Origin: Bacteroidia bacterium
GTDB lineage: Bacteria; Bacteroidota; Bacteroidia; J057
DNA length: 64,000 nucleotides
Direction of reading: 5' to 3'
NCBI GenBank assembly: GCA_041391665.1
Contig: JAWKNO010000002.1
Location: 372,001 to 436,000, forward strand
The translations under genes and the position numbers were made by a program. Every line of letters begins with the position of its first letter. The stretch's first letter is position 1. The notes under the pieces are model-generated. The model was not told the DNA's origin. It worked only from the letters and a program-made list of their open reading frames with translations, and made no database searches. Shown piece after piece: positions 26,047 to 34,760 of the stretch.

Positions 26047-27984
26047 TTAAAGTACCCTTAATTTTCCTCTCATAACCATCGCATGTCCCGGATAAGTGCA
26101 TAAAAAATCATAAACACCGGGCTGGTCAGGTGCGCGAAAATATATGGATTCGACCGAATGAGGCTGCATCAGACTGGTGTGAAAGAGGATCAGATCGGAT
26201 TCGGGTATATACCCTCTGTTGCTTCGGTCCAGCCCGAGCTCCAGGCTTTGTTTGGTAATCGCCTCCATTGACCCTGGCTTGCCAATGACCAGGTTGTGCT
26301 GCATGTCGTCGGGATTGTTAAATTCCAGCTTTACCTTTGCTCCTGCCCGTACTTCCAGTTCTGTTTTGTCAAATTTTAATCCGGGCAAAACGGATATGAC
26401 CAGAACCTGGTCTGGTTTTCCTCCCCAGTCTGCGGGGATTTTAGGAATGTATTTGGCCGGGTCATAAACAATTTCAGCAGTGCTGCTGGCTGTATGGTTC
26501 ATATGCGCTTCCATGGCCATTTTTGCACCTGACGGGATACGGTTTAGTGTATAATAACCGGTTTCGTGAAGAAGTGACTTTCCGCCTGCCTGCACACCTG
26601 AAGCTTTGATTTCGTGGATAAAACCTTGTCTGATTCCTGTTGCATATAATCTCACCCGGGTCCGGTCAGAAGATAATTCTGCTTTGTGGATTTCACAGGG
26701 TTGTTTATCCACTACAGGACTGCCATAAATATGATGGTAGTTGTAGGTAAAACTTGTGAGAGAATAACTATTCAGAGCGCTGGCTGTTGCTGCATCAACC
26801 GGCTGAGTAAATTCAATTTCAAACCCGTCGGGTTTGGCATATACGGCCTTCATCTCAAAAGGAGTTTTGCCTGTCCATTTCACCCGTTGAATGCCGTAGG
26901 GATCGGTACCGGTTGCCGACCAGCCGCGACTGGTCATGCCCACAAACAACACGCCATTTTTCCCCCACTCCAGTCGAAGAATACCCGATGCAAATCCTTC
27001 CAGAAATGGAAAACAAATGCCCTGCCATACCCCGTCAATTTTTTCCTCAAATACACGCATCACTTTGCTATGCCCCTGATCGCCTACCAGCATCTGGCCG
27101 GCAAAAGGACCAAAAGCAGTACCCGCCAGGATCGTTTTAATATCGGAGGTGGAAATTCCCATCAGGGTGTGTGGAAACCAGACTGCAGGTGGTTTGATGC
27201 CGGGTACTTTTTGTCCGGCTTCATAAAGTGTGCCTTGTCCGTCGGGAACATCAGCCTCTTTTACTTTCACCGGTGAAGCCGGATCTGATGCCCAGCGCAG
27301 TCCGCTGGGATTGCCTACAAAATCTCCCGGTTCCACATGCGTCATTCGCCCGGAACCTACCCAGTCTCCTTGATTTTCGGCATAGAAAATATCACCTTCG
27401 GCGTTAAATCCAAACCCTGCCGGTGAGCGGAATCCTGTTGCAATAGGCGTCATCTGTCCGTCAGGGGTAACTTTTATCATCCACCCTCTCCAGGGGGCCC
27501 AGCTTACGCCTCTTCCTGCCCAACCCAGGTTGAGGGTCAGGATCATATCGCCATTGGGTAAAATCAGTGGCCCATAGGAATATTCGTGATAATTGCCACT
27601 AAGTGGCCAGCTATATACCGTCTCGTACAAATCCGCTCTTCCGTCGTTGTTGTTGTCCCGCAACCTGGTCAGCTCGCTTCGCTGGGTTACATAGTATTGG
27701 TTTTGTGTCCAGGCAATCCCCAACGGCTCATGCAGGCCGGAGGCAAAACGGTGAAAGCGCGGAGAATTGGTGTAAGGGTTTTCGATTTCCCATACCTCTC
27801 CTCTACGGGTACAGACTGTCAGCTGATCGCGGTTATTGAATGTCATTCCCCCTACTTCCAATACGATGTCGGAAGGGATGGGCAGCGATTCAATCCGGTA
27901 AAATTCTGCTTCTCTGGCATTGGGCTGTGCAAAGAGGCCAGCAATCAGGCAGAGTGTTATGGTGAAGGTTATGAAATATTTCAT
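26047..27984 (-). CDS. Sugar dehydrogenase-like beta-propeller with cupredoxin domain
   Basis: 645 residues with a signal peptide ending near GLFAQ (residue 20). Residues about 30-380 are a six-bladed propeller of the soluble glucose dehydrogenase / membrane-bound dehydrogenase type (GLHEPLGIAWTQ, GFRSPAGFGFNAEGDIFYAENQGDWVGSG). A linker with Ig-like strands follows. The last 120 residues form a type 1 copper domain: a His in DMQHNLVIG, then Cys629, His634 and Met638, with exactly azurin spacing. A periplasmic oxidoreductase passing electrons from sugar or alcohol oxidation to its own copper site is the inferred role. PQQ dependence is not provable here. Last gene of the unit, 25 bp after the DUF1080 gene. 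Confidence 0.8.
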   Translation of the reverse strand: MKYFITFTITLCLIAGLFAQPNAREAEFYRIESLPIPSDIVLEVGGMTFNNRDQLTVCTRRGEVWEIENPYTNSPRFHRFASGLHEPLGIAWTQNQYYVTQRSELTRLRDNNNDGRADLYETVYSWPLSGNYHEYSYGPLILPNGDMILTLNLGWAGRGVSWAPWRGWMIKVTPDGQMTPIATGFRSPAGFGFNAEGDIFYAENQGDWVGSGRMTHVEPGDFVGNPSGLRWASDPASPVKVKEADVPDGQGTLYEAGQKVPGIKPPAVWFPHTLMGISTSDIKTILAGTAFGPFAGQMLVGDQGHSKVMRVFEEKIDGVWQGICFPFLEGFASGILRLEWGKNGVLFVGMTSRGWSATGTDPYGIQRVKWTGKTPFEMKAVYAKPDGFEIEFTQPVDAATASALNSYSLTSFTYNYHHIYGSPVVDKQPCEIHKAELSSDRTRVRLYATGIRQGFIHEIKASGVQAGGKSLLHETGYYTLNRIPSGAKMAMEAHMNHTASSTAEIVYDPAKYIPKIPADWGGKPDQVLVISVLPGLKFDKTELEVRAGAKVKLEFNNPDDMQHNLVIGKPGSMEAITKQSLELGLDRSNRGYIPESDLILFHTSLMQPHSVESIYFRAPDQPGVYDFLCTYPGHAMVMRGKLRVL

Positions 27985-28009
27985 TGTTTTCTTTGTTAGT
28001 ATTCGACAA

Positions 28010-29896
28010 CTACCAATCCAAAGAGTAAGTAATCCGGGTTTCTTTTTCTCCCTTTAGAACAGGAACTACGAGTTCCTCCTGGCCTTGAATCTTCCTTATC
28101 GTCAGGTTTTTTTCCAGCGCAGGATCTGTAATCAGATAAAATGCTCCGCCTACATTGTATTGATTCTCCCCGATTTTCCGGATAGAGGATCCCCGTGCAA
28201 GCACTGTCCACAACATTTGTCTTGCCGTAGGTGAGGTATAAATAATTTCCCTTTTTAATACTCCCTTGTCAGGTGTAATTTTGTCGGATACCTGGGTCTC
28301 CCAGGCCGAATAATGAAATTCAGGAAACCCATTTTCATCCAGTGTGTAGCCTCTGGGGTAGAAATGTGCCTGATCAGGCAGTGAGTCAGGCCAGGCACTT
28401 GCCGGATTTTCAATCATGGCCAGCGTCGGAGTACCACAGATTTCCACCGCTGTACCGAGTGGGATTGATAGCTGGGTTTCCCCTCTGCCTTCCCACATGG
28501 GTGCTACGTTGAGAAAACCACCGCGCCAGACTTTGAGCAGAGCTCCCTGGTGCAGGTCATAAGCGTAGTTCATTCCTTCAGGATCTCCCACATTGATGAC
28601 GTGTGTACGTTTTTTTCCATTAAACATTGAGAAACCTCTCAGCAATTCGGGGTAGTCCCGTGGGGATATGGCCAGCATAGAACTGGTTCCCCCTTGTTTG
28701 AGGAGAGAGGGCGGAGAGTGAAAAGGTGAGTAGGGCGTTCCAGGTCCTTCGACAAACACCTGTAGAAAGGCACCCCCACCACCCTGGAAAAAATCGAGGG
28801 TGAGGTTGTGTGTTCCTTCAGAGAGAAATACTTTGCCCTTACGGGGCTGTTCAGCGTGAGTGCTATCGTTGCTGGCAACTACTTTATCGTCAATATAAAG
28901 TCTTGAGCCATCGTCAGAGATAATTGTGAAATAATAATCCCCTTCCCTGGTAATCGGCAATGGGCCAAAGAATCGTATGCCGTAATTATTATCGCGGGTT
29001 TTAATTTTTTCGATGTCAAAAAAACGGGAAGTCCCTTCTGCTCTGACCTCTAAAGAATCAAAAGGCGGAAGTACATCCCAGCGGCCGTGGTAGTAGCGGT
29101 AATTGATTTTGTCCATGGCCAGGCTTTCCCGGTTGAACAGCCGGTAGCGGATGTTGCGGAAAGCCACAGGGCCGTGGTCTCCCTGAATCATAATCGGGCC
29201 GGTTGCCTGTTCATTGGCGAAGGCCGCTGCTCGCGTGGGGCCGGTTACTTCGACATCTTCATGAATGGTGATTCCGTTAAAAATCACTTCTACAAATCGG
29301 GCATTTTCAGTTTTATTGCCTTTTTCGTCGAATCTCGGTGCGCGAAAAATTACGCGCATTCGCTGCCAGAGACCGGGTGCCAATGAGGCATTTACTTTGG
29401 GTGCGATTCCTTCAAATCCTTTTTCTCCTTCAGGTTTTGTTTCGTCCCAGCGTTGATAAATACCGCCGCAATCCACATACGTTACGGGTGCTGTTTTCCA
29501 ACTGTCAAATAGTTGAACCTCGTATCTGCCCTGGAAATAAACACCAGAATTAGAGCCTTTGGGCATTAAAAACTCCCATTCGATTTCAATGTCTTCATGC
29601 TCAAATGCGGTAAAAATATTTTTCCGGTGCGTTTCATTATTTTGATTAGCGAGAATACCAACCCCCGCCTCCGTAGTCATGTTTTGAGGTTCGTCGGGAA
29701 GTGAAAAAACTTCTCCCACAATTTTCCAGTTTTCGTCTGTCGGCTGAAATTGACTCAGGTCATATAAGGGAAGTTTTTCGAGCTTGTCGGTCTGTTCTGC
29801 GACAGTTGGGGTATCATGACTTTCTTCATTCCCTGTACAGGCAAATATTGCCGCCAGAGAAAATATAAGAAATCTGGACAGAAGCGGGGATTTCAT
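28010..29896 (-). CDS. DUF1080 (3-keto-disaccharide hydrolase-like) PA14 lipoprotein
   Basis: 628 residues. The N-terminus (FLIFSLAAIFACTGN) has a lipobox Cys20. Residues about 45-250 match the DUF1080 / 3-keto-disaccharide hydrolase jelly roll (IEIEWEFLMPKGSNSGVYFQGRYEVQLFDSW; GPIMIQGDHGPVAFRNIRYR). Residues about 270-390 are a PA14 domain (YYFTIISDDGSRLYIDDKVV, FFQGGGGAFLQVFVEGPG), which often binds carbohydrate. The last 230 residues form a beta-rich domain seen in heme- or PQQ-linked proteins of planctomycetes and Bacteroidota. Family enzymes cleave or hydrate 3-keto-glycosides. Position between a sugar importer and a sugar dehydrogenase-like protein supports a role in oxidative sugar breakdown. 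Confidence 0.75.
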   Translation of the reverse strand: MKSPLLSRFLIFSLAAIFACTGNEESHDTPTVAEQTDKLEKLPLYDLSQFQPTDENWKIVGEVFSLPDEPQNMTTEAGVGILANQNNETHRKNIFTAFEHEDIEIEWEFLMPKGSNSGVYFQGRYEVQLFDSWKTAPVTYVDCGGIYQRWDETKPEGEKGFEGIAPKVNASLAPGLWQRMRVIFRAPRFDEKGNKTENARFVEVIFNGITIHEDVEVTGPTRAAAFANEQATGPIMIQGDHGPVAFRNIRYRLFNRESLAMDKINYRYYHGRWDVLPPFDSLEVRAEGTSRFFDIEKIKTRDNNYGIRFFGPLPITREGDYYFTIISDDGSRLYIDDKVVASNDSTHAEQPRKGKVFLSEGTHNLTLDFFQGGGGAFLQVFVEGPGTPYSPFHSPPSLLKQGGTSSMLAISPRDYPELLRGFSMFNGKKRTHVINVGDPEGMNYAYDLHQGALLKVWRGGFLNVAPMWEGRGETQLSIPLGTAVEICGTPTLAMIENPASAWPDSLPDQAHFYPRGYTLDENGFPEFHYSAWETQVSDKITPDKGVLKREIIYTSPTARQMLWTVLARGSSIRKIGENQYNVGGAFYLITDPALEKNLTIRKIQGQEELVVPVLKGEKETRITYSLDW

Positions 29897-29966
29897 AGGG
29901 CTTTGGTTATAGTCGTATCGACACTAAGTTACAAGAATGTCGTTCAGTTACAAATAATACAAATGA

Positions 29967-30971
29967 TCAGCTACGGTTTCGGTGGCGAATATTATCAACC
30001 AGCACGGCACCAACGATGATGAGACCAATAATAATTTCCTGCACATAAGTAGGTACTCCGAGAATATTGCATCCATTTCTCAAAACGGCGATCATGAGCG
30101 CACCTACGATCGAACCTACGGCACTGCCTTCTCCGCCGCTGAGTGAACCTCCGCCAATGACTACAGCTGCGATAATATCCAGTTCCATTCCCGCCGCAGC
30201 GGTCGGGTCTCCAATGGTGAGGTTACTGTATTGCATGACTGCAGCCACACCGGTAAACAACCCACAAAGTGTGTAAATCAGAATGCGTTTCCATTCTACA
30301 TTGATCCCACATAGTTTGGCTGTTTGTTCATTAGAACCAATTGCAAAAATGTGACGACCTAAAACGGTGTATTTCAGTACGATATATAGTACTCCCAGTA
30401 GTATCAGTGTAATCCAGATTCCGGGTGCAAACACCAGCCATGATGGTTCCGGATCGACCAGCATTAAGGACTGCAGCCAGTTGCTACCGGTGGGAACAGT
30501 CTGCTCACCGGCAAACCATTTGGCTACGCCTCTTGCTACCTGCATCGTGCCGAGTGTAACAATAAACGGTACAATCCGGAATCGGGCACTGACAAAACCT
30601 CCTATCCATCCCACGACAGCACAAGCGCCTATGCCTCCCATCGCAGCCATCAGTGGTCTGAAAAAACCCATGTTTTCTGGGTCTCCACCGTTTAAAATCA
30701 GCGAAATAATGACCGTACCCAGTGCTACCTGTGAACCTACACTCAGGTCTATTCCTCCCGAAATAATCACCATCGTCATGCCCAGGGCCCCAATGCCGAT
30801 GATTACCGTTTGAGTAAGGATGGTTTTTTCATTATACAGGGAGAAGAAGGAACGGATAAAATTCTCATTCCAGATTCCGATAACCGCAAACAGAGCCATT
30901 ACGGAAAGCAGTGCACCAAATGGACCTAGTTTGTATAGTAGATTTAGGGAAAGACGTAAATATTTCTGCAT
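29967..30971 (-). CDS. Sugar ABC transporter permease (RbsC-like)
   Basis: 334 residues from the ATG at 30971; the TTG three bases earlier is disfavoured. About ten hydrophobic helices, with the family block GIGALGMTMVIISGGIDLSVGSQVALG near residue 60 and the IAAVVIGGGSLSGGEGSAVGSIVGAL coupling loop near 255, typical of BPD_transp_2 permeases for ribose, xylose and related sugars. Its ATG overlaps the TGA of the ATPase gene by one base, showing translational coupling. It forms the inner-membrane channel with the ATPase and binding protein upstream. Confidence 0.9.
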   Translation of the reverse strand: MQKYLRLSLNLLYKLGPFGALLSVMALFAVIGIWNENFIRSFFSLYNEKTILTQTVIIGIGALGMTMVIISGGIDLSVGSQVALGTVIISLILNGGDPENMGFFRPLMAAMGGIGACAVVGWIGGFVSARFRIVPFIVTLGTMQVARGVAKWFAGEQTVPTGSNWLQSLMLVDPEPSWLVFAPGIWITLILLGVLYIVLKYTVLGRHIFAIGSNEQTAKLCGINVEWKRILIYTLCGLFTGVAAVMQYSNLTIGDPTAAAGMELDIIAAVVIGGGSLSGGEGSAVGSIVGALMIAVLRNGCNILGVPTYVQEIIIGLIIVGAVLVDNIRHRNRS

Positions 30972-32473
30972 CAAATCGTTTCGTTAATGGTTCCTGAAGT
31001 AGCAAACCGCATGACTTCCTGTCTGGGCCAGTTTTTAAGTGGGCGAATCTGTGACAATTTCCCTCTGTACATGACTGCCAGCGTATCACAGATCCCTAAT
31101 AGCTCTGGTAAATAGGAGCTGACTACCACAATGGCTTTCCCCTGGGCAGCGAGTTCCTGTATGAGCCGATAAATTTCTGCTTTACTGCCCACATCTATGC
31201 CGCGGGTTGGTTCGTCAAGGAAAAAAATATCGCTGTTGTGGTGAAGTAACCGCGCAATACAGGCCTTTTGCTGGTTGCCTCCGGAAAGATTCTGGATGGC
31301 CTGATTCCCGTCCCGGCATTTAATATTCATGGTTTTTACCCATTCTTCTGTTGCATCTGTTTCTTCTTTTAACCGGACAAATCCCAGTCGGGCATAACGA
31401 TGAAGGGCGGAAAGGGTGATATTGGCACCTATGGACATATTGAGCGCAAGGCCTTCTTCCTTTCGGTTTTCACTCAGAAGGTCAAGGCTTTGGCCAAGCG
31501 CCTTGCGCGGGTTGAGCCAGGTGGCGGAAATGGTCGGTTGTCCGGTAATTTTCACTTCGCCATTTTGCGCTTTGTCGAGCCCAAAGATGGTGCGAATGGT
31601 TTCTGACCTTCCTGCACCGACCAGCCCGGCTATGCCCATGATCTCACCGCGGTGAAGCGAAAAAGACACATCATCCGGCAGGTCACCGGAGCCTTTCAGG
31701 TTATTTACCGCTAAAACCACCTCTCCCTGCTGATGAGGAATCGCGGGATAAAGCTCTTCGACTGAGCGGCCAACCATATGTGTGATCAGTGTGTCGATTT
31801 CTGTCGTGGATACATCCCCTGTAGCTACGGTTTCTCCGTCACGAAGCACCGTAAAGCGGTCGCAGATTTCTTTGATTTCTTCGAGAAAATGGCTGATATA
31901 CAGCACCGAAATGCCCTTTTCTTTTAGCCTTCGGATAACCCTGAAAAGTGCCTGTGTATCCTCGGCAGAAAGAGAGCTTGTCGGTTCGTCCATGATGACA
32001 ATCTTCGATTCTGCTACGAGTGCGCGGGCGATTTCGACCATTTGTTTTTTCCCGATGCTGAGATCGCCTACTTTCATCCGGGGAGTAAGATCGTGTTGTT
32101 CCAGCCAGTCGAGGGCTTCTCTGACTTTGGCACTTTGGTCGCGTACAAATCCCCAGCGGGTGGATTCCATTCCCAAAAGAATATTTTCCTCAATCGTAAG
32201 ATGGCGTGCGAGGTTTAATTCCTGGTATATCATGGATATCCCGGCATTTCTTCCTTCCGCAGGATCTTCGGGGTGGTAATTTTGCCCCAAAAGCTTAATG
32301 CTTCCGCCACGGTCAGGCTGGGTGGCACCGCTGAGAATTTTCATCAGGGTACTTTTTCCGGCTCCGTTTTCACCAATTATGGCATGTACTTCGCCTTTGT
32401 TCACTGAAAGTGATACCCCCCGCAGGGCTTTTACCGGACCAAATGTTTTGTGAATATTATGTAGTTGCAGCAT
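30971..32473 (-). CDS. Sugar ABC transporter ATPase (RbsA-like)
   Basis: 500 residues with two ABC domains in tandem, the CUT2 family arrangement. The first has Walker A GENGAGKST (about 35-43), an LSIGKKQMVEIARAL signature and Walker B IVIMDEPT. The second has the usual degenerate Walker A (GLVGAGRSE) but an intact LSGGNQQKACIARLL signature and FFLDEPT. It energises import of a monosaccharide. Gene order binding protein, ATPase, permease is kept on one strand. The ATG at 32473 follows a strong intercistronic hairpin. Confidence 0.92.
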   Translation of the reverse strand: MLQLHNIHKTFGPVKALRGVSLSVNKGEVHAIIGENGAGKSTLMKILSGATQPDRGGSIKLLGQNYHPEDPAEGRNAGISMIYQELNLARHLTIEENILLGMESTRWGFVRDQSAKVREALDWLEQHDLTPRMKVGDLSIGKKQMVEIARALVAESKIVIMDEPTSSLSAEDTQALFRVIRRLKEKGISVLYISHFLEEIKEICDRFTVLRDGETVATGDVSTTEIDTLITHMVGRSVEELYPAIPHQQGEVVLAVNNLKGSGDLPDDVSFSLHRGEIMGIAGLVGAGRSETIRTIFGLDKAQNGEVKITGQPTISATWLNPRKALGQSLDLLSENRKEEGLALNMSIGANITLSALHRYARLGFVRLKEETDATEEWVKTMNIKCRDGNQAIQNLSGGNQQKACIARLLHHNSDIFFLDEPTRGIDVGSKAEIYRLIQELAAQGKAIVVVSSYLPELLGICDTLAVMYRGKLSQIRPLKNWPRQEVMRFATSGTINETI

Positions 32474-32485
32474 GTGTTTTTATTT

Positions 32486-32522
32486 CATATCACTCGCGGT
32501 TTAAACCCGCGCTGGTGATATG
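32486..32522 (-). other. Intercistronic hairpin between binding protein and ATPase genes
   Basis: CATATCAC (32486-32493) pairs with GTGATATG (32515-32522), and inner CGCGG pairs with CCGCG, giving a two-part stem filling most of the 54-bp gap. There is no T run, so it is more likely an mRNA 3'-end stabiliser or partial terminator favouring binding-protein synthesis than a full terminator. Confidence 0.6.
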
Positions 32523-32527
32523 CATGA

Positions 32528-33508
32528 TTACTCTCCCAGCCACTTTTCCACTTCAGGGTACAGCAATTTTTGAATTTCGGGTAAATCCATATTGTCTTTG
32601 GTTACCATGACTACGCCTGTATCGACGCGTTTGTCAAATGGCTCACCGCGCACAACTTTTACTGCTGTTTCCACGCCTTTATATCCCATCATAAAGGGAT
32701 CCTGTAGCGCAACGCCGTGAAGTTCTCCGTCTTTGATTCCCTGAATCAGCGTTTCGTTGGCATCAAAACCTACGAGAATGACTTTTCCAGCTTTACCTGA
32801 AGTCTGCAGGGCGCGGAGCATCGCCTGAACGCTGGTTTCGTTGGGGCAATAGATTCCCTCTACTTCCGGAAACCGGTTGAGCAGGTTTTGGGAAGACTGG
32901 AGGCCGCGTTCGATGGTGGCGCCTGCATATTGGTTGGTAGAGATCAGCTCGATGTCTGGGGCAATTTCTGCCATCCGGTCAAGGAAACCTTGTTCGCGGT
33001 TTGTCGTGGAGGCAGAACCTTCCAGATAACGCATCAGAATGGCTTTGCCTTTATTGCCCATCTTCTCGGCCAGAAGTTCTGCACAAAGTTGGCCGCCTTT
33101 GTAGTTGTCTGTTGCCACAAAACTTTGGTAGTCGTCGGAGTCCAGGTCGGAGTCAAATATGACTACGGGGAGGTTTCTTTTTCCGGCAGATTTTACTACC
33201 GGAACAAGACTGCGGGAGTCAAGCGGCGCCAGCACAATGGCATCAATATTCTGGCTGATAAAATTTTGCACAATCTGGATTTGCGTCTGGCGATCAGATT
33301 CTTTCAGCGGCCCTTGCCAGATAATTTCAACGCCAAGGTCATTTTCGGCTTTTTTTGCACCAGCATGCACGCTTTTCCAGAAGATATGGGTAGTACCTTT
33401 GGGTATAACTGCAATACGCAGTTTTTTATCTCCGGAAGAAGTTTCACCGCAGCCGCTCCATAAAAGGAGGAAAGATGCAATCAGGGTAGTAGTGAGTAAA
33501 CGTATCAT
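32528..33508 (-). CDS. Sugar ABC transporter substrate-binding lipoprotein (RbsB-like)
   Basis: 326 residues, lipobox SFLLLWSGCGE with Cys20. The mature protein is a type I periplasmic binding fold: IAVIPKGTTHIFWKSVHAGAKKAENDLGVEI at the start, IDAIVLAPLDSRSLVPVVKSAGKRNLPVVIFDSDLDSD, YCPNETSVQAMLRALQ, and ILVGFDANETLIQGIKDGELHGVALQDPFMMGYKGV, all standard in ribose/galactose-type binding proteins. It delivers a sugar to the permease and ATPase encoded downstream. The precise sugar cannot be told from sequence alone. A 50-bp gap separates it from the upstream acetyltransferase gene. Confidence 0.9.
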   Translation of the reverse strand: MIRLLTTTLIASFLLLWSGCGETSSGDKKLRIAVIPKGTTHIFWKSVHAGAKKAENDLGVEIIWQGPLKESDRQTQIQIVQNFISQNIDAIVLAPLDSRSLVPVVKSAGKRNLPVVIFDSDLDSDDYQSFVATDNYKGGQLCAELLAEKMGNKGKAILMRYLEGSASTTNREQGFLDRMAEIAPDIELISTNQYAGATIERGLQSSQNLLNRFPEVEGIYCPNETSVQAMLRALQTSGKAGKVILVGFDANETLIQGIKDGELHGVALQDPFMMGYKGVETAVKVVRGEPFDKRVDTGVVMVTKDNMDLPEIQKLLYPEVEKWLGE

Positions 33509-33558
33509 ATACCAGGGTTTATCGGGGATGTTAAATAAAATCTAAAGAATGTCGAGTG

Positions 33559-34098
33559 TTACCATTTGGGAAAAGGATTTCGCTTTGGGGGTTCGGGTCG
33601 AATCAGAAGTTTTGACATGATGTATTCGTCCACATATTCTCCATCGAGAAGGTACGATTCTCTTTTCGTGCCTTCAATCTGAAAGCCCATCTTTCGGTAT
33701 AAGCCGATTCCCGCTTTATTTTGAGAGAGAACAATAAGTTCCATCCTGCGGATATTGTGAGCCCATGCCCATTTTTCAATTTCAGTAAACAGCCAGGAAC
33801 CAATGCCTTTGCGGCGATAGTCTTCGCGTACACCGACTGCCAGCAGTACATTGTGGCGGGTGCGGCGGTGCGAATCGCCAAAAGCGCCCAGCCAGCCAAC
33901 CAGTTCTGCGCCATCTTCGACAATAAGTATTGTCTGATTGTCACGGTCAAGGATCGTTTCGATTTCATCCATCTGCTCGCGGATGGTTGTACGCCTTTCG
34001 CCAGGTTCAAGCAGGGCAAAAGGAGACTCCGACTCAATGGTGGAGAGCAGTTTGATAAAAGCTTCGGCGTCCGTAACGTGAATTTCTCTCAGGTTCAT
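33559..34098 (-). CDS. GNAT-family N-acetyltransferase
   Basis: 179 residues from the ATG at 34098; the longer frame to 34137 adds 13 residues of unlikely sequence. The GNAT core shows the acetyl-CoA pyrophosphate loop VREDYRRKGIGSWLF (R-x-x-G-x-G) and the C-terminal NKAGIGLYRKMGFQIEGTKRESYLLDGEYVDEYIMS motif, close to RimJ/RimL- or spermidine-acetyltransferase-like members. The substrate (protein N-terminus, polyamine or amino acid) is unknown. It is the most upstream leftward gene before the sugar importer, 50 bp away, and could be the operon's first gene or an independent one. Confidence 0.85.
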   Translation of the reverse strand: MNLREIHVTDAEAFIKLLSTIESESPFALLEPGERRTTIREQMDEIETILDRDNQTILIVEDGAELVGWLGAFGDSHRRTRHNVLLAVGVREDYRRKGIGSWLFTEIEKWAWAHNIRRMELIVLSQNKAGIGLYRKMGFQIEGTKRESYLLDGEYVDEYIMSKLLIRPEPPKRNPFPKW

Positions 34099-34169
34099 TT
34101 TTATCCAAAATCCGTGGCACACCCTGAAAATAAGCAAAACCTCCGTCGGTAAACAACAGGTTTCGTTTA

Positions 34170-34253
34170 TTATGAAAAAAATCCATTCGTCAATAGGGTT
34201 TCATGCCTGTTTACACTATGCCTGGAAATGATATCGGAAAGGTCTGAAATTTG
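34170..34253 (-). pseudogene. Decayed C-terminal relic of a DUF985 cupin gene
   Basis: Read on the minus strand, the last 27 codons before a TAA give QISDLSDIISRH, then SVNRHETLLTNGFFS. The end of the intact DUF985 protein encoded at 36161-36724 is QFPDRADIIRKL, then SVNGHETRMPDGFAS, also ending at a stop. The shared residues (Q, D, DII, SVN, HET, GF, S) and near-identical DNA (GATATCAT, GTGTAAAC, CATGAAACC) indicate common origin. An in-frame TAA lies directly upstream of the Q codon and the rest of the gene is not recognisable, so this is a fragment, not a gene. Confidence 0.7.
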
Positions 34254-34668
34254 TTAACATAATCCCCGGATCATGTAAGATTTTCAGCTTTCCCTGTCGG
34301 AATTTTAATTGTATCTGTTACATTTTATTGACGAAAGTAATATTTTTGACCTGTTAGTCGATAGAAAATATCCTTTCAAAATCGGCTGTTATAAGGAAAT
34401 GTTCATGAATGAATCTTTACCTCCCGGGTAGATTATCGCCCCTGAATCCCCACCTTTTCCAGTAAATCTTTCCCGGTATTTTACAGTAAAAACCCTCCTG
34501 GAAGCGATATCGGGCTGATAGCGTCTTTTTTTTTGCTCCGAAAACGAGCGGGCTTACATGGCAAATTTGTTGTAGCAGGAGGTTGGATTTTTTCAGTTGT
34601 ATGCGAAGTCTGGATGATTTTTGTTGACTTTCCCCATTTTCCTTACCTCAAATATGGCAAAAAAAAAA
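34254..34668. other. Non-coding stretch
   Basis: About 415 bp between the DUF985 relic and the promoter dyad. No convincing frame, RNA gene or strong hairpin was seen. It may be the eroded remainder of the DUF985 duplicate; similarity to the intact gene could not be followed with confidence above about 34290. Confidence 0.4.
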
Positions 34669-34669
34669 C

Positions 34670-34716
34670 GGGCGGTTGAGAGGATATGTTACCTTGGTAA
34701 TCCTGTAAACCCGCCC
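34670..34716 (-). terminator. Long imperfect dyad with T tract on the minus strand
   Basis: Outer arms GGGCGG (34670-34675) and CCGCCC (34711-34716), middle arms AGGAT and ATCCT, and inner TTACC/GGTAA give a nested dyad. On the minus strand it is followed by CG and ten T residues, the shape of an intrinsic terminator for leftward read-through. It overlaps the rightward promoter below. Confidence 0.5.
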
Positions 34717-34724
34717 TACCTTTG
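34694..34724 (+). promoter_or_regulatory. Bacteroidota-type promoter
   Basis: TTGG (34694-34697), a 19-bp spacer and TACCTTTG (34717-34724) match the Bacteroidota sigma factor consensus (TTG/TTTG, 19-21 bp, TAnnTTTG). It would start transcription near 34731, about 30 bp before the ATG at 34761. The -33 element lies in the centre of the dyad described above. Confidence 0.7.
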
Positions 34725-34760
34725 AAATATCAAACAACAAAAAAGATTAACATTACATAT

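Noticed and set aside
34254..34668. Possible RNA gene or riboswitch in the large intergenic gap
   Set aside because: No tRNA-like T-arm motif and no strong paired structure were seen outside the dyad at 34670-34716.
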